Positions 8,305 to 17,552 of a DNA stretch of 64,000 nt are shown piece by piece. The notes under the pieces are model-generated. The model ran no database searches, was not told the DNA's origin, and was given only the letters and a program-made list of their open reading frames with translations. A program made the position numbers and the translations under genes. Source of the DNA: Epilithonimonas caeni DSM 17710 (GTDB lineage: Bacteria > Bacteroidota > Bacteroidia > Flavobacteriales > Weeksellaceae); contig NZ_AUFK01000013.1 in the NCBI RefSeq assembly GCF_000426465.1, forward strand, positions 476,756 to 540,755, read 5' to 3'. The stretch's first letter is position 1. Every line of letters starts with the position of its first letter.

Positions 8305-9255
8305 GTGAAGTTAAGTAAAGAATTAAAAACAGGATTGATCGCAATATTTGCCATTATCAGTTTTGTCGTGCTTTATCAATTTATGAAAGGGAAAAGCCTT
8401 TTTACAACGGATAATATTTTTTATGTAAAGTATGATAACGTAGAAGGCCTTTCTGTTTCCAATCCCGTTTCTATAAACGGATTAAAAGTTGGACAAGTAG
8501 ATGAAATAAAACCAATAGCCAAAAGTGGGAAATTACATTTTGTCGTGAAATTGACAGTCGATGATAATTTTGAATTCTCAAGGAATTCTACCGTAGAGAT
8601 CTTCGAACCGGGATTGATGTCTGGAAAAGAGATCAAGATCAATCTGTTTTACGGAGGAGATACGGCGAAAGACGGCGATACTTTAAAAGGGAATTATCAA
8701 TTATCAATGCTGAATTCATTGTCCTCCCAAGTAAAACCCGTAAAAGATCAGTTGTCCGGTGTTTTGTTGAAGTTAGATTCAACCTTGGCGAGCACTAATA
8801 AAATTGTTGACGAGCAGAACAGAAGGGAGATCAAATTATTGCTGGGCAATCTCAACAAAACGATTGAGTCCTTCAAGGCGACCTCCGATAGAACGAACGG
8901 TATTTTGGCAAGTAACGAAAAAGGTCTGCACGAAGTGGTTGTAAGTGCCAATCAGGCAATGATAACGGCAAATAAAACTTTGGATAAATACGGCTCTGTT
9001 GCTGAGCGTGTGGATATTGAGAAATTGAATGGGACGATCGATCAGTTCAATCAGACAGCTAATAAACTGAATAACGTTATTTCCGGCATACAAAACGGCG
9101 AAGGTTCTCTTGGTAAATTGGCAAAAGATGAAGAGCTTTACAACAATCTAACAAAGACTTCTAATAACCTTAATGAGTTGGTGGTAGATTTCAAGGCCAA
9201 CCCAAAAAGATATTTGAACTTCTCTGTTTTTGGAAAAAACTCTGATAAAAAATAA
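8305..9255 (+). CDS. MlaD-family lipid transport substrate-binding protein
   Basis: A 316-residue MCE-domain protein. The GTG start at 8305 (VKLSKELKTGL) is preferred because the in-frame ATG at 8218 lies inside the previous gene's terminator. One N-terminal membrane helix (about residues 8-24) anchors it. The MCE domain follows with YVKYDNVEGLSVSNPVSING and GLKVGQV, then a long coiled-coil-like helical region. It should work with an MlaE permease and MlaF ATPase that move lipids across the envelope; these are not adjacent here. The next gene starts 2 bases after its stop. Confidence 0.88.
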   Translation: MKLSKELKTGLIAIFAIISFVVLYQFMKGKSLFTTDNIFYVKYDNVEGLSVSNPVSINGLKVGQVDEIKPIAKSGKLHFVVKLTVDDNFEFSRNSTVEIFEPGLMSGKEIKINLFYGGDTAKDGDTLKGNYQLSMLNSLSSQVKPVKDQLSGVLLKLDSTLASTNKIVDEQNRREIKLLLGNLNKTIESFKATSDRTNGILASNEKGLHEVVVSANQAMITANKTLDKYGSVAERVDIEKLNGTIDQFNQTANKLNNVISGIQNGEGSLGKLAKDEELYNNLTKTSNNLNELVVDFKANPKRYLNFSVFGKNSDKK

Positions 9256-9257
9256 CT

Positions 9258-10577
9258 ATGCAATATATTGACAATGTAATTTTTTTAATTCTTTTGGTGG
9301 CAGGCTTTGGATTATTTGCCAAAAGTCTGAAAGAATTATATCGCAATATCAAATTAGGTAGAGAGATCAACCGAACTGACAGAAGATCGGAACGTTGGGC
9401 AATCATGACCAGGGTTGCACTTGGACAGAGTAAAATGGTAAAGCGTCCTATTGCGGGTATTCTGCACATTTTTGTATATGTCGGATTTGTGATTATCAAT
9501 ATAGAATTATTGGAGATCATTATTGACGGGATTTTCGGGACACACCGTTTTTTACAAAGCATTCTGGGGGATTCGGTTTATTCCTTTTTTACAGGGGCCT
9601 TAGAAGTTTTAGCGGCCTTGGTCGTATTGGCAGTTGTCGTATTTTTTATCAGAAGAAATTTTTATGGTGTCAAGAGATTGACGATGAAAGAACTGTTCGG
9701 CTGGCCAAAACAAGATGCCAATTGGATCCTGATCATCGAATTTTCTTTGATGGTCGCTTTCTTCACGATGAACGGGGCAGATTATTATTCTGATTCAGCT
9801 CGTTTTGGTTCTAATTTCCCCATTTCAAAATATTTGTTTCCTTTCTTTCAGAATTTCAGTCTGGAAACACTTCATATCATAGAAAAATCAGCTTGGTGGT
9901 TTCACTTTGTCGGGATTTTGTTCTTTATGAATTATCTGTATTATTCCAAACATCTTCATATCATTTTAGCCTTTCCGAATACATGGTTTGCGAATCTTGA
10001 GAAAAAAGGTAAATTCAACAATTTGGATTCTGTGACGAAAGAGATCAAGTTGATGATGGACCCGAATGCCGACCCTTATGCGGCTCCCGCTGAAGGTGAG
10101 ACAGAAGTTCCTGCGAAGTTTGGTGCAGAGGATATCTTTGACCTCAATCAGCATCAGCTAATGAGTGCCTATTCTTGTACAGAATGCGGAAGATGTACTT
10201 CTGTCTGCCCGGCAAATATCACGGGAAAAAAATTATCTCCAAGACTGATCATGATGAAGACCAGAGATCGTCTGGAAGAAGTCGGTAAAAATCTTAATAA
10301 AAATGGAGGCAAGTTTGTAGATGACGGAAAAAAATTATTGAACGATTATATTACCAAAGAAGAACTTTGGGCGTGTACCACCTGTAATGCTTGTGTAGAA
10401 GCTTGTCCGGTTTTAATTGACCCGCTATCAATTATTTTTGAAATGAGAAGATTCCTGGTAATGGAACAGTCCGCAGCACCTACCGAATTGAATCTGATGA
10501 TGACCAATGTCGAGAACAATGCTGCACCCTGGCAATATAACCAGGCTGATCGTTTGAACTGGGCAAATGATAATTAA
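9258..10577 (+). CDS. Membrane Fe-S oxidoreductase, heterodisulfide reductase-like
   Basis: A 439-residue protein with five or so membrane helices in its first 230 residues (respiratory cytochrome-b-like NarI/HdrE fold) and a cytoplasmic tail carrying two 4Fe-4S motifs, CTECGRCTSVCP and CTTCNACVEACP. It probably passes electrons between the quinone pool and a soluble partner. The partner is likely the CCG-domain protein encoded next, with which it forms the two-subunit layout seen in HdrDE and LutA/GlpC relatives. The substrate is unknown. It is co-transcribed with the MlaD gene (2-base gap), though no functional link is evident. Confidence 0.85.
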   Translation: MQYIDNVIFLILLVAGFGLFAKSLKELYRNIKLGREINRTDRRSERWAIMTRVALGQSKMVKRPIAGILHIFVYVGFVIINIELLEIIIDGIFGTHRFLQSILGDSVYSFFTGALEVLAALVVLAVVVFFIRRNFYGVKRLTMKELFGWPKQDANWILIIEFSLMVAFFTMNGADYYSDSARFGSNFPISKYLFPFFQNFSLETLHIIEKSAWWFHFVGILFFMNYLYYSKHLHIILAFPNTWFANLEKKGKFNNLDSVTKEIKLMMDPNADPYAAPAEGETEVPAKFGAEDIFDLNQHQLMSAYSCTECGRCTSVCPANITGKKLSPRLIMMKTRDRLEEVGKNLNKNGGKFVDDGKKLLNDYITKEELWACTTCNACVEACPVLIDPLSIIFEMRRFLVMEQSAAPTELNLMMTNVENNAAPWQYNQADRLNWANDN

Positions 10578-10656
10578 TTTAACAATGTAAAAAATGTAAC
10601 AATGTAACAAAGATTGATAAATTGTTCCACTGTTATATTGGTAAATTGAAACTAAT

Positions 10657-11442
10657 ATGGATTTCACTATAAAAACAATGGCGGAATATGCAATGGAAGG
10701 CAAATCTCCCGAAGTTCTCTTTTGGGTAGGTTGTGCCGGAAGTTTTGACGATCGTGCGAAAAAGATCACACGTGCATTCTGCAAAATCCTTAATAAGATC
10801 AATGTAGAATTCGCTGTTCTGGGACAAGAGGAATCTTGTACCGGCGATCCTGCAAAACGTGCCGGGAATGAGTTCGTTTTTCAAATGATGGCCTTGACCA
10901 ATATTGAGGTGCTGAATGCTTACGAGGTCAAAAAGATAGTAACGGCCTGTCCACATTGTTTCAACACGTTGAAAAATGAATATCCGAGTTTAGGTGGGAA
11001 TTATGAAGTCTTACATCATACGCAATTCCTAAAACAATTGATGCAGGAAGGAAGACTGAAAATAGAAGGGGGAAGTTTCAAAGGAAAAAAGATCACATTC
11101 CATGACCCATGCTACCTCGGGAGAGCAAATGATGAATATGAAGCACCAAGAATGTTGTTGGAAAAATTGGATGCTGAATTGGTAGAAATGAAACGTTGCA
11201 AGACGAACGGCTTATGCTGTGGAGCAGGAGGTGCCCAGATGTTCAAGGAGCCGGAAAAAGGGAATAAGGACATTAACATAGAAAGAACAGAAGAAGCACT
11301 TTCGTTCGAACCGAAAGTGATTGCGACAGGTTGCCCTTTCTGTAATACGATGATGACAGATGGCGTGAAACATTTTAATAAAAATACAGAAGTAGAAGTT
11401 AAAGATATTGTAGAACTTTTGGCAGAAGCTGAAGATCTATAA
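10657..11442 (+). CDS. CCG-domain Fe-S protein, heterodisulfide reductase-like
   Basis: A 261-residue soluble protein with two cysteine-rich CCG domains. The first has VGCAGSFDDR near residue 24 and TACPHCFNTLKNEY. The second has HDPCYLGRANDEYEAPRM, LCCGAGGAQMFKE and ATGCPFCNTMMTDG. Each CCG motif set binds a cubane or noncubane Fe-S cluster in HdrB, GlpC and LutA. It follows the membrane Fe-S protein after a 79-base spacer holding short repeats of AATGTAACA type. The two should form one electron-transfer complex. The physiological donor and acceptor cannot be told from sequence. Confidence 0.87.
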   Translation: MDFTIKTMAEYAMEGKSPEVLFWVGCAGSFDDRAKKITRAFCKILNKINVEFAVLGQEESCTGDPAKRAGNEFVFQMMALTNIEVLNAYEVKKIVTACPHCFNTLKNEYPSLGGNYEVLHHTQFLKQLMQEGRLKIEGGSFKGKKITFHDPCYLGRANDEYEAPRMLLEKLDAELVEMKRCKTNGLCCGAGGAQMFKEPEKGNKDINIERTEEALSFEPKVIATGCPFCNTMMTDGVKHFNKNTEVEVKDIVELLAEAEDL

Positions 11443-11466
11443 TTAAACTAATATCTCTGATTGTCC

Positions 11467-12603
11467 ATGGAAAACAAATGGAAGCTTTCCGTATTATTTT
11501 TATTACCGATTTTAGTTGCCCTCACTTATTGGAATTACCATAACAGGGTTTATGATTGGGATATGCCGGGTTACATCGGCTCCATATATACGTTGGGTCA
11601 TCCTGATTCTCAAGACAAAGTCAGAGAGCTCACTTTTTCATCAATAAAAAAAGAAGCACCAGCTGACCATTATGCTGATCTGATAGGAACAGATCCTAAG
11701 GATGTATCCAGGCAATATTTTGAAAAAAGCACACAGGCTTTTTCTGAGCAACTTCCTTATTATAACATAAAAGTTGGATATAATCTAGTAATTAGATTTT
11801 TATACAAAATTGGATTTACGGCACCAATGTCAGTCCTTTTCTTAAGCCTTATATCTTATTTTTTTTCGGGGATTCTCCTGTTTTATATATTCAAAATCAT
11901 CTTTCCGGATAATTATTTGATTGCTTTTTTTGCAACTATTGGGATCTTACTATTGCCACCTGTAACAGAAATGTCCAGAATATCGACACCGGATATGTTT
12001 ATTCTTGTGTTTTTGTTGATTTTTATGATTGCACTTATCCAACAATGGAAAAAGTGGATCATGTTTATAGTGCTTTTCTTGATAACTTTTATCAGACCAG
12101 ATTATATTACTTTTACGATTACCTATCTTATCACGGCTTGGAGCTGCAAATTTATGATTGATAAAAAAATCGATTTAAGTTATTTTCTACAGGCTGCAGT
12201 CCTCATCATATTATATTTTTTCATAATCAAATTTTACGATTTTCCTGGCTGGAAGAGCCTTTTCTATGATACCTTTATTTACAGGCGACCTATTATTTCG
12301 GCTCAGCCAGCAAGTTTTACTTTACAGGATTATGCTGTGATCCTTTTTGAAAGAATAATAAATTTTAAAAAGATAACATTAATTGCAATTGGTAGTTTGG
12401 GACTGATATTTTATTTGTCAAAAGATAAATGGATAAGGATCTATTCACTTTTTATTTTCATTAATATTTATATCAAATTTGTTTTTTTTCCGCAATCCGC
12501 TACACTTAGATTTTTCTTCGGATTCATTATTTTACTTTTAATAATACTTTCATTTGCTTTGAGCAAAAAATACAATGGTTTCCGACTCGGGAAAAATCCG
12601 TAA
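11467..12603 (+). CDS. Polytopic membrane protein, possible GT-C glycosyltransferase
   Basis: A 378-residue protein with about nine or ten hydrophobic helices. After the first helix the periplasmic loop carries VYDWDMPGYIGS, with acidic residues placed like those of GT-C lipid-linked sugar transferases. A later loop reads FIRPDYITF, also reminiscent of that superfamily. No family assignment is certain. It opens a run of glycan-type genes (GT-B transferase, flippase, asparagine synthase), which supports a role in surface polysaccharide or glycolipid assembly. The ATG at 11467 is taken as start; a TTG two codons earlier is possible. Confidence 0.55.
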   Translation: MENKWKLSVLFLLPILVALTYWNYHNRVYDWDMPGYIGSIYTLGHPDSQDKVRELTFSSIKKEAPADHYADLIGTDPKDVSRQYFEKSTQAFSEQLPYYNIKVGYNLVIRFLYKIGFTAPMSVLFLSLISYFFSGILLFYIFKIIFPDNYLIAFFATIGILLLPPVTEMSRISTPDMFILVFLLIFMIALIQQWKKWIMFIVLFLITFIRPDYITFTITYLITAWSCKFMIDKKIDLSYFLQAAVLIILYFFIIKFYDFPGWKSLFYDTFIYRRPIISAQPASFTLQDYAVILFERIINFKKITLIAIGSLGLIFYLSKDKWIRIYSLFIFINIYIKFVFFPQSATLRFFFGFIILLLIILSFALSKKYNGFRLGKNP

Positions 12604-12626
12604 TTTTATATTTTAAATTACTGAAA

Positions 12627-13115
12627 ATGAAAATAGAGGAATCCAGTTTTGTAGAAACAAACGATTATCGCGTTATTATATATCCCGCATCCAGACCTTT
12701 TACGGCGAAAGAAAGTAAAGTTATCGCAGAAAAATTATATGATTTCTTAGGCGATTGGGCGGCACACGGAAAAGAATTGTCTTCTTCTTTCAAAATCGAA
12801 AAAAATCAATTCATTATCATTTGTGTTGACGAGGAAAAAGAAGCGGCTTCCGGTTGTAGTATAGATGCACTTGGGAAGATCATGAGGGAATTGGACACTG
12901 AGTTTGATCTGGGATTGTTTGACAGAATGAAAGCCAGCTATGTAGAAAACGGAGAAGTTAAAACCTTGAAGCTGGCGGACTTCAAAAGTAAGATCAGAAG
13001 TGGAGAATTATCAAAAGACATCGAGGTCTTTGATTTTTCCAAAAATACTTACCTGGATTTTCTCAGTCATTTTTTACAACCTTTTGCAAGAAGCTGGGCT
13101 TCATCTATAGCTTAG
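12627..13115 (+). CDS. Conserved flavobacterial protein of unknown function
   Basis: A 162-residue soluble protein. Homologues in this group are often labelled ABC transporter ATPase, but no Walker A, Walker B or ABC signature is present, so that label should not be carried over. Visible conserved-looking parts are VIIYPASRPFTAKESK, a WAAHGKELSSSFKI stretch, AASGCSIDALGKIM and a C-terminal SWASS. It lies between the membrane protein and the GT-B transferase on the same strand (23- and 41-base gaps), but it is found widely and need not belong to glycan synthesis. Confidence 0.7.
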   Translation: MKIEESSFVETNDYRVIIYPASRPFTAKESKVIAEKLYDFLGDWAAHGKELSSSFKIEKNQFIIICVDEEKEAASGCSIDALGKIMRELDTEFDLGLFDRMKASYVENGEVKTLKLADFKSKIRSGELSKDIEVFDFSKNTYLDFLSHFLQPFARSWASSIA

Positions 13116-13156
13116 TTTTCTATTAATTCCAGATTCAATAATTTCAAGATCGCACT

Positions 13157-14290
13157 TTGAAAATACTTTTCCTGACCACGGCTCACAAATATGATGATGA
13201 TCGGATTTTTTTTCATCAGGCAACGGAACTTGTGAAACGTGGTTTTGATGTGAAAATTTGTAGCCTTTGTTCAGAATTTACAGGAGTTATTGACCATATT
13301 CAAATCGAGTCATATTCAATACTAAACCAAAGTTCGGGACAAAAAACAGAAACTTTTCTGAAAGTTTGTAAAGATTATCAGCCGGATTCCATTATCTGTT
13401 CGGAACCGATTGCGGTAATTGCAGCTCACAAATTCAAGAAAAATAAAAAGGTAAGTCTTGTTTACGATATTACAGAGTGGTATCCTGCGATGACGATGCT
13501 TCAGGATTATAATTTTCCGATGAAATTGATTCATGGGGTCAAGTTTTTTCTGATACAGCTATATGCCGGTTTTCTAAGTACAGACTTTATTTTTGGGGAA
13601 GAGACCAAAAAATTTCCACTGGCTTATTTTTTTCCTTTCAAAAAGAAGCTCATTTTGCCATATTATCCGGATCAGAAATTCGTTGTTGAGAATATAAGAA
13701 CGCTCGAAAATAATAAAATTACACTTTGTTATACAGGTGCACTTTCTGAGGATAAGGGAATTGGCAATTTTTTCAAAGCTGTCGAGATTCTTGCAAAAAG
13801 ACGACCAGGATTGATCATTAAGATCCTGATCATAGGCTCTGCGAGAACAGGAAAGGATCAGGTCTATTTCGATGGCCAGGTCGGAAAATTATCAATCAAA
13901 AATATAGAGATTCGAAAACCGACATCATTTGAAGATTTTACAAAGGCTTTTTCGGATACCGATATTTGTTTTGACCTGAGGGAATTTAATTTCGAGAATC
14001 ATCATTCCCTTCCTATAAAACTGTTTTATTATATGGGCGCAGGAAAACCGGTTATTTACTCCGATTTGAAGGGAATCCGAAAGCATATGGATATCTCAGA
14101 TTTCGGCTTCTTAGTCGATCCAAAAGATTCAGGATACATTGTCGATTGCATAGAAAAGTATCTTGATGAACCTGGACTTTATGATCAACAAGCAAAAACT
14201 GCCAGGAGAGAATTCGTGCAAAAATATAATTGGGATATCATTAGTGATTCTTTCGTTAACTTTATAGACCATTCATTACCAAAAAGCTAA
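13157..14290 (+). CDS. GT-B fold glycosyltransferase (family 4-like)
   Basis: A 377-residue cytoplasmic or membrane-associated glycosyltransferase. The TTG start at 13157 is used because it puts the first beta strand at once (KILFLTTAHKYDDDRIFFHQA) and no ATG fits. The C-terminal nucleotide-sugar domain begins near residue 190 with ITLCYTGALSEDKGIGNFF. The donor-binding loop reads HHSLPIKLFYYMGAGKPVIY, the place of the ExFxxxxxE-like motif of GT4 enzymes, though the first Glu is replaced by a serine context. The sugar and acceptor are unknown. The next gene, a flippase, starts 2 bases after its stop. Confidence 0.82.
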   Translation: MKILFLTTAHKYDDDRIFFHQATELVKRGFDVKICSLCSEFTGVIDHIQIESYSILNQSSGQKTETFLKVCKDYQPDSIICSEPIAVIAAHKFKKNKKVSLVYDITEWYPAMTMLQDYNFPMKLIHGVKFFLIQLYAGFLSTDFIFGEETKKFPLAYFFPFKKKLILPYYPDQKFVVENIRTLENNKITLCYTGALSEDKGIGNFFKAVEILAKRRPGLIIKILIIGSARTGKDQVYFDGQVGKLSIKNIEIRKPTSFEDFTKAFSDTDICFDLREFNFENHHSLPIKLFYYMGAGKPVIYSDLKGIRKHMDISDFGFLVDPKDSGYIVDCIEKYLDEPGLYDQQAKTARREFVQKYNWDIISDSFVNFIDHSLPKS

Positions 14291-14292
14291 AA

Positions 14293-15555
14293 ATGAAGCA
14301 GCTCAAAGTTGTTCAGACTTTCATTTCCCGGTTTTTGATATTGATACTAAGTTTCGGCTTGGTCATCTTTTCTACCAATATCTGGGGAAGCGAGGGAAAA
14401 GGAACAATTTCGATTGTCATTGCAAATGTTGCCATTGTAAGTTTTTTCAGTAGTATTTTTTCCGGCAGCAGCACATCATATTTTGCCCACAGATTCAAGA
14501 TGGAACAGGTATTGGTCTATTCCTATATATGGTCATTACTGGTAGGTGTGGCAATTCCTTTGGTCTTTGCCTTGTCTTCTATTCAGGGTTCGTATTTATA
14601 TTATCTTATTGGTATTTCTGTGTTCTCATCGCTGCTTACGACCAATATAAGTCTGTTCATAGGCACTCAGAATATCAAGATGTTCAACCTTTATACGGTT
14701 TTACAACAGCTGATGCACGTTTTGTTCATAGTCGTATTGATTTATTTTGTAAAACTAAAAGACGTTTCTGTTTATTTTCTTGCTCAGATTTTATGTCTGA
14801 TATTATTGTTTTTATTGAGTTTTTATCAGATCATAAGAAAATGTAAAATCAGAGATTTTAAGTTCTCAAAAACAGTATTCATCGATATGTTCGAATACGG
14901 TTGGAAAACACAATTGAGCGCATTTGTCCAATTCCTGAATTACAGACTTTCATTTTACTTTTTAGAATATTTTGAGGGAATTGCCGCGGTTGGTATTTTT
15001 TCCATAGGAATTACTTTCTCCGAAGCGATCTGGACAATCACCCGAAGCATTGCAGTGGTTCTTTATTCTGATGTTGTCAACTCTAAAAGCAAAGAAGAAT
15101 CTATCATCAAAACCAAATCTTCGCTCAAACTTTCTTTCACATTGATGCTTGTCTTTCTTATCGGAATTATCATTATTCCGGCACAAGTGTATGTTTTGAT
15201 CTTCGGAAATGAATTTAGCGAGACCAAAAAAATTATGCTTCTTCTCTCTCCAGGGATCTTTGCAATAGCAATAAGTGATATGGTCGGCTATTATTTTTCT
15301 GCGATCAAGCAGCTTAAGATCTTGAATGTTAAATCAATTATAGGCTTACTTATAACAGTAATTCTTTCTTACTTCGCTATCCCACGATGGGGGATTTGGG
15401 GCGCATGTTTTGTAACAACTGCTTCTTATTTGGTTTCAGGATCAATATTGTTTTGGAAATTCTATCAGAACACGGATTTCAAGATTCGGGATTATTTGAT
15501 AACGAAAGATGAAATTACTAATCTGTTGCAAACTTTTTCCAGGAAAAAATACTAA
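14293..15555 (+). CDS. Polysaccharide flippase (Wzx/MATE-like)
   Basis: A 420-residue inner-membrane protein with about 12 hydrophobic helices, starting KVVQTFISRFLILILSFGLV and containing the family's typical internal WGSEGKG loop and the C-terminal PRWGIWGACFVTTASYLVSG helix pair. Members move lipid-linked oligosaccharides across the inner membrane. It is tightly linked to the preceding glycosyltransferase and followed 70 bases later by asnB. No polymerase or ligase gene is visible in the cluster, so the export product may be a short glycan. Confidence 0.85.
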   Translation: MKQLKVVQTFISRFLILILSFGLVIFSTNIWGSEGKGTISIVIANVAIVSFFSSIFSGSSTSYFAHRFKMEQVLVYSYIWSLLVGVAIPLVFALSSIQGSYLYYLIGISVFSSLLTTNISLFIGTQNIKMFNLYTVLQQLMHVLFIVVLIYFVKLKDVSVYFLAQILCLILLFLLSFYQIIRKCKIRDFKFSKTVFIDMFEYGWKTQLSAFVQFLNYRLSFYFLEYFEGIAAVGIFSIGITFSEAIWTITRSIAVVLYSDVVNSKSKEESIIKTKSSLKLSFTLMLVFLIGIIIIPAQVYVLIFGNEFSETKKIMLLLSPGIFAIAISDMVGYYFSAIKQLKILNVKSIIGLLITVILSYFAIPRWGIWGACFVTTASYLVSGSILFWKFYQNTDFKIRDYLITKDEITNLLQTFSRKKY

Positions 15556-15625
15556 TATTCCTATTCAGGAGTTCTTAGAAATAGAAATCAAAAACTTATT
15601 TTTACGAATCGAAAAATATTAAGAC

Positions 15626-17527
15626 ATGTGCGGGATCTGTGGTTATTATTTATCAAAGAAAGGAATTTCCTCTAAGAATATTTTGGAGATGAATAATGCG
15701 ATCCGGCATCGTGGTCCGGATGATGAAGGATTTTGGCTTTCGGATGGACAGGAAGGGCAGTCTTTTTCTGGAGAGAGTTCTACACAACAAGTCAAAAAAA
15801 TCTTTCCTGTTCTACCTGATTCAGAGACTAATATTGCATTAGGATTTCGTAGGCTTTCTATTTTGGATCTTTCGGAAAAAGGCCATCAGCCGATGCTCTC
15901 TGACAATGAAAGGATTACAATTACATTCAACGGGGAGATCTATAATTTCAAAACATTAAGGAAGGAATTAGAAGATTTGGGGCATCATTTCAAAAGCCAT
16001 TCTGATACAGAAGTTATTTTAAGGTCTTACGAAGAATGGGGAACGGATATGCTTCCTAAATTTGACGGGATGTTTGCCATAGCCTTGGTCGATTTGGATA
16101 AAAAAAAATTACTTCTGGCAAGGGACAGGGTAGGAATGAAACCTCTGTTCTATTATGAAAAAGAAAACGAATTGATCTGGGCATCAGAAATAAAAGCACT
16201 TTTGAAGAATGAGTGCATCACTCCGGAAATCAATTGGCAAGGCGTTTACAGTAACTTTCTTTTTCAGACGACATTGGCTCCGGAAACTTGTTTCCAGAAT
16301 ATCTATTCTTTGGAACCTGCAACTTTTTTGATCTTTGATATGAATGATTTTTCATCATCAAAAGAAAAGTATTGGCACTTTCCAACTAAAAAAGCGGGTA
16401 ACATAACAGAACAAGAAGCAATCACCGAGATTGATAGACTGCTTTCGGAAAGTGTGGAAAAACAGCTTTTTGCAGACGTTCCCGTGACAAGCATGATGAG
16501 TGGTGGGATAGATTCTACCCTGATCACGGCAAAATCAAAACCATACAAAGAAGATATCAACGCCTTTACGATTGCGTATCAATTTTCAGAAAATGAAGTG
16601 AAGAATGCTTCTCTGATGGCTGAGAAAATTGAAATTCCTCATCATATAAAAAACGTTACAGATGAAGAAGTTTTGGATCAATTAAAAGAAAACATCCAAC
16701 ATTTCGAGGAGCCATACAGCAGTCTGGAAGTTCTGATGAATGCGGCCGAATATGCAAAAGATCTAGGATTCAAAGTTGTCTTGAGTGGAAATGGAGCTGA
16801 TGAACTTTTTGCGGGATATTCCCACTCTTTGAAACTCGATAAGTGGAAGTCTATGAGAAAGTTCAATTTCATCCGCCATTTTATTTTCACGGACGACAAC
16901 TTTTCCAAAAAGGTCAAAAATTATTTTTCTCAAGACAGTATGCTGGATTTTTTCAGGCAAAGTCAGGTTGGGATGAAACCTTTCGAGGCAAAAAGTGTTT
17001 TTAAGAAGGAGATCTTTAATAAGATCAATTCAGATTTAAACGATAAAAAATTATCAGAAACACAAGATTATGAAGGCCTTTATGAGTATGATATGAAGTA
17101 CTCTCTCTCGTCACATCATGTTTTCCGCGATGATCTGAGCGCGATGAAATATGGTGTAGAATTCCGTTATCCTTATCTTAGTAATGACCTGATCAATTAT
17201 GTATCAACATTGCCGGAAAGCTTAAGGTATAATGGTGTTCAGAATAAACCGCTTCTAAGAAAAGTGGCGGAAAAATATGTACATACGGAGATCTTGAAAA
17301 TGCCAAAACGTGGTTTCTCTTTTCCGCTTTCACATTTCATCAAAACAGAACCAAAGGTTAGAGATTTTATCTTAGAAAATCTGGATAGCCTGAAAAAGAG
17401 AGGTTTTTTTGATTCGAAAATCATTAATGATTGGTGGCATAACCAGAATAATGAATACGATTGTGTGAAGATCTGGCAACTTGTGACATTCGAACTTTGG
17501 TATCAGAAATATTTTGAAAACCGATAA
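15626..17527 (+). CDS. asnB: Asparagine synthase, glutamine-hydrolysing
   Basis: A 633-residue two-domain enzyme making asparagine, or amidating a related carboxylate, with glutamine and ATP. The N-terminal class II glutaminase has the nucleophile Cys2 (MCGICGYY), RHRGPDDEG and FNGEIYNF. The synthetase domain has the PP-loop MMSGGIDSTL, LSGNGADELFAGY and the C-terminal PKRGFSFPLSHF. Position behind a glycosyltransferase and flippase is common for asnB-type genes that modify surface glycans, so a glycan-amidating role is possible alongside asparagine synthesis. Length is a little over the usual 550-600, with an insertion near residue 45-65. Confidence 0.93.
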   Translation: MCGICGYYLSKKGISSKNILEMNNAIRHRGPDDEGFWLSDGQEGQSFSGESSTQQVKKIFPVLPDSETNIALGFRRLSILDLSEKGHQPMLSDNERITITFNGEIYNFKTLRKELEDLGHHFKSHSDTEVILRSYEEWGTDMLPKFDGMFAIALVDLDKKKLLLARDRVGMKPLFYYEKENELIWASEIKALLKNECITPEINWQGVYSNFLFQTTLAPETCFQNIYSLEPATFLIFDMNDFSSSKEKYWHFPTKKAGNITEQEAITEIDRLLSESVEKQLFADVPVTSMMSGGIDSTLITAKSKPYKEDINAFTIAYQFSENEVKNASLMAEKIEIPHHIKNVTDEEVLDQLKENIQHFEEPYSSLEVLMNAAEYAKDLGFKVVLSGNGADELFAGYSHSLKLDKWKSMRKFNFIRHFIFTDDNFSKKVKNYFSQDSMLDFFRQSQVGMKPFEAKSVFKKEIFNKINSDLNDKKLSETQDYEGLYEYDMKYSLSSHHVFRDDLSAMKYGVEFRYPYLSNDLINYVSTLPESLRYNGVQNKPLLRKVAEKYVHTEILKMPKRGFSFPLSHFIKTEPKVRDFILENLDSLKKRGFFDSKIINDWWHNQNNEYDCVKIWQLVTFELWYQKYFENR

Positions 17528-17540
17528 CGTATTTTTATTT

Positions 17541-17548
17541 TACCTTTG
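17541..17548 (+). promoter_or_regulatory. -7 box, leaderless promoter of the lipoprotein gene
   Basis: TACCTTTG with four bases (TGTT) between it and the ATG at 17553. A TTTG lies at 17513-17516, 24 bases upstream, longer than the usual 19-21. Confidence 0.5.
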
Positions 17549-17552
17549 TGTT

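Noticed and set aside
12627..13115. ABC transporter ATPase
   Set aside because: No nucleotide-binding motifs are present; the name is an inherited label.
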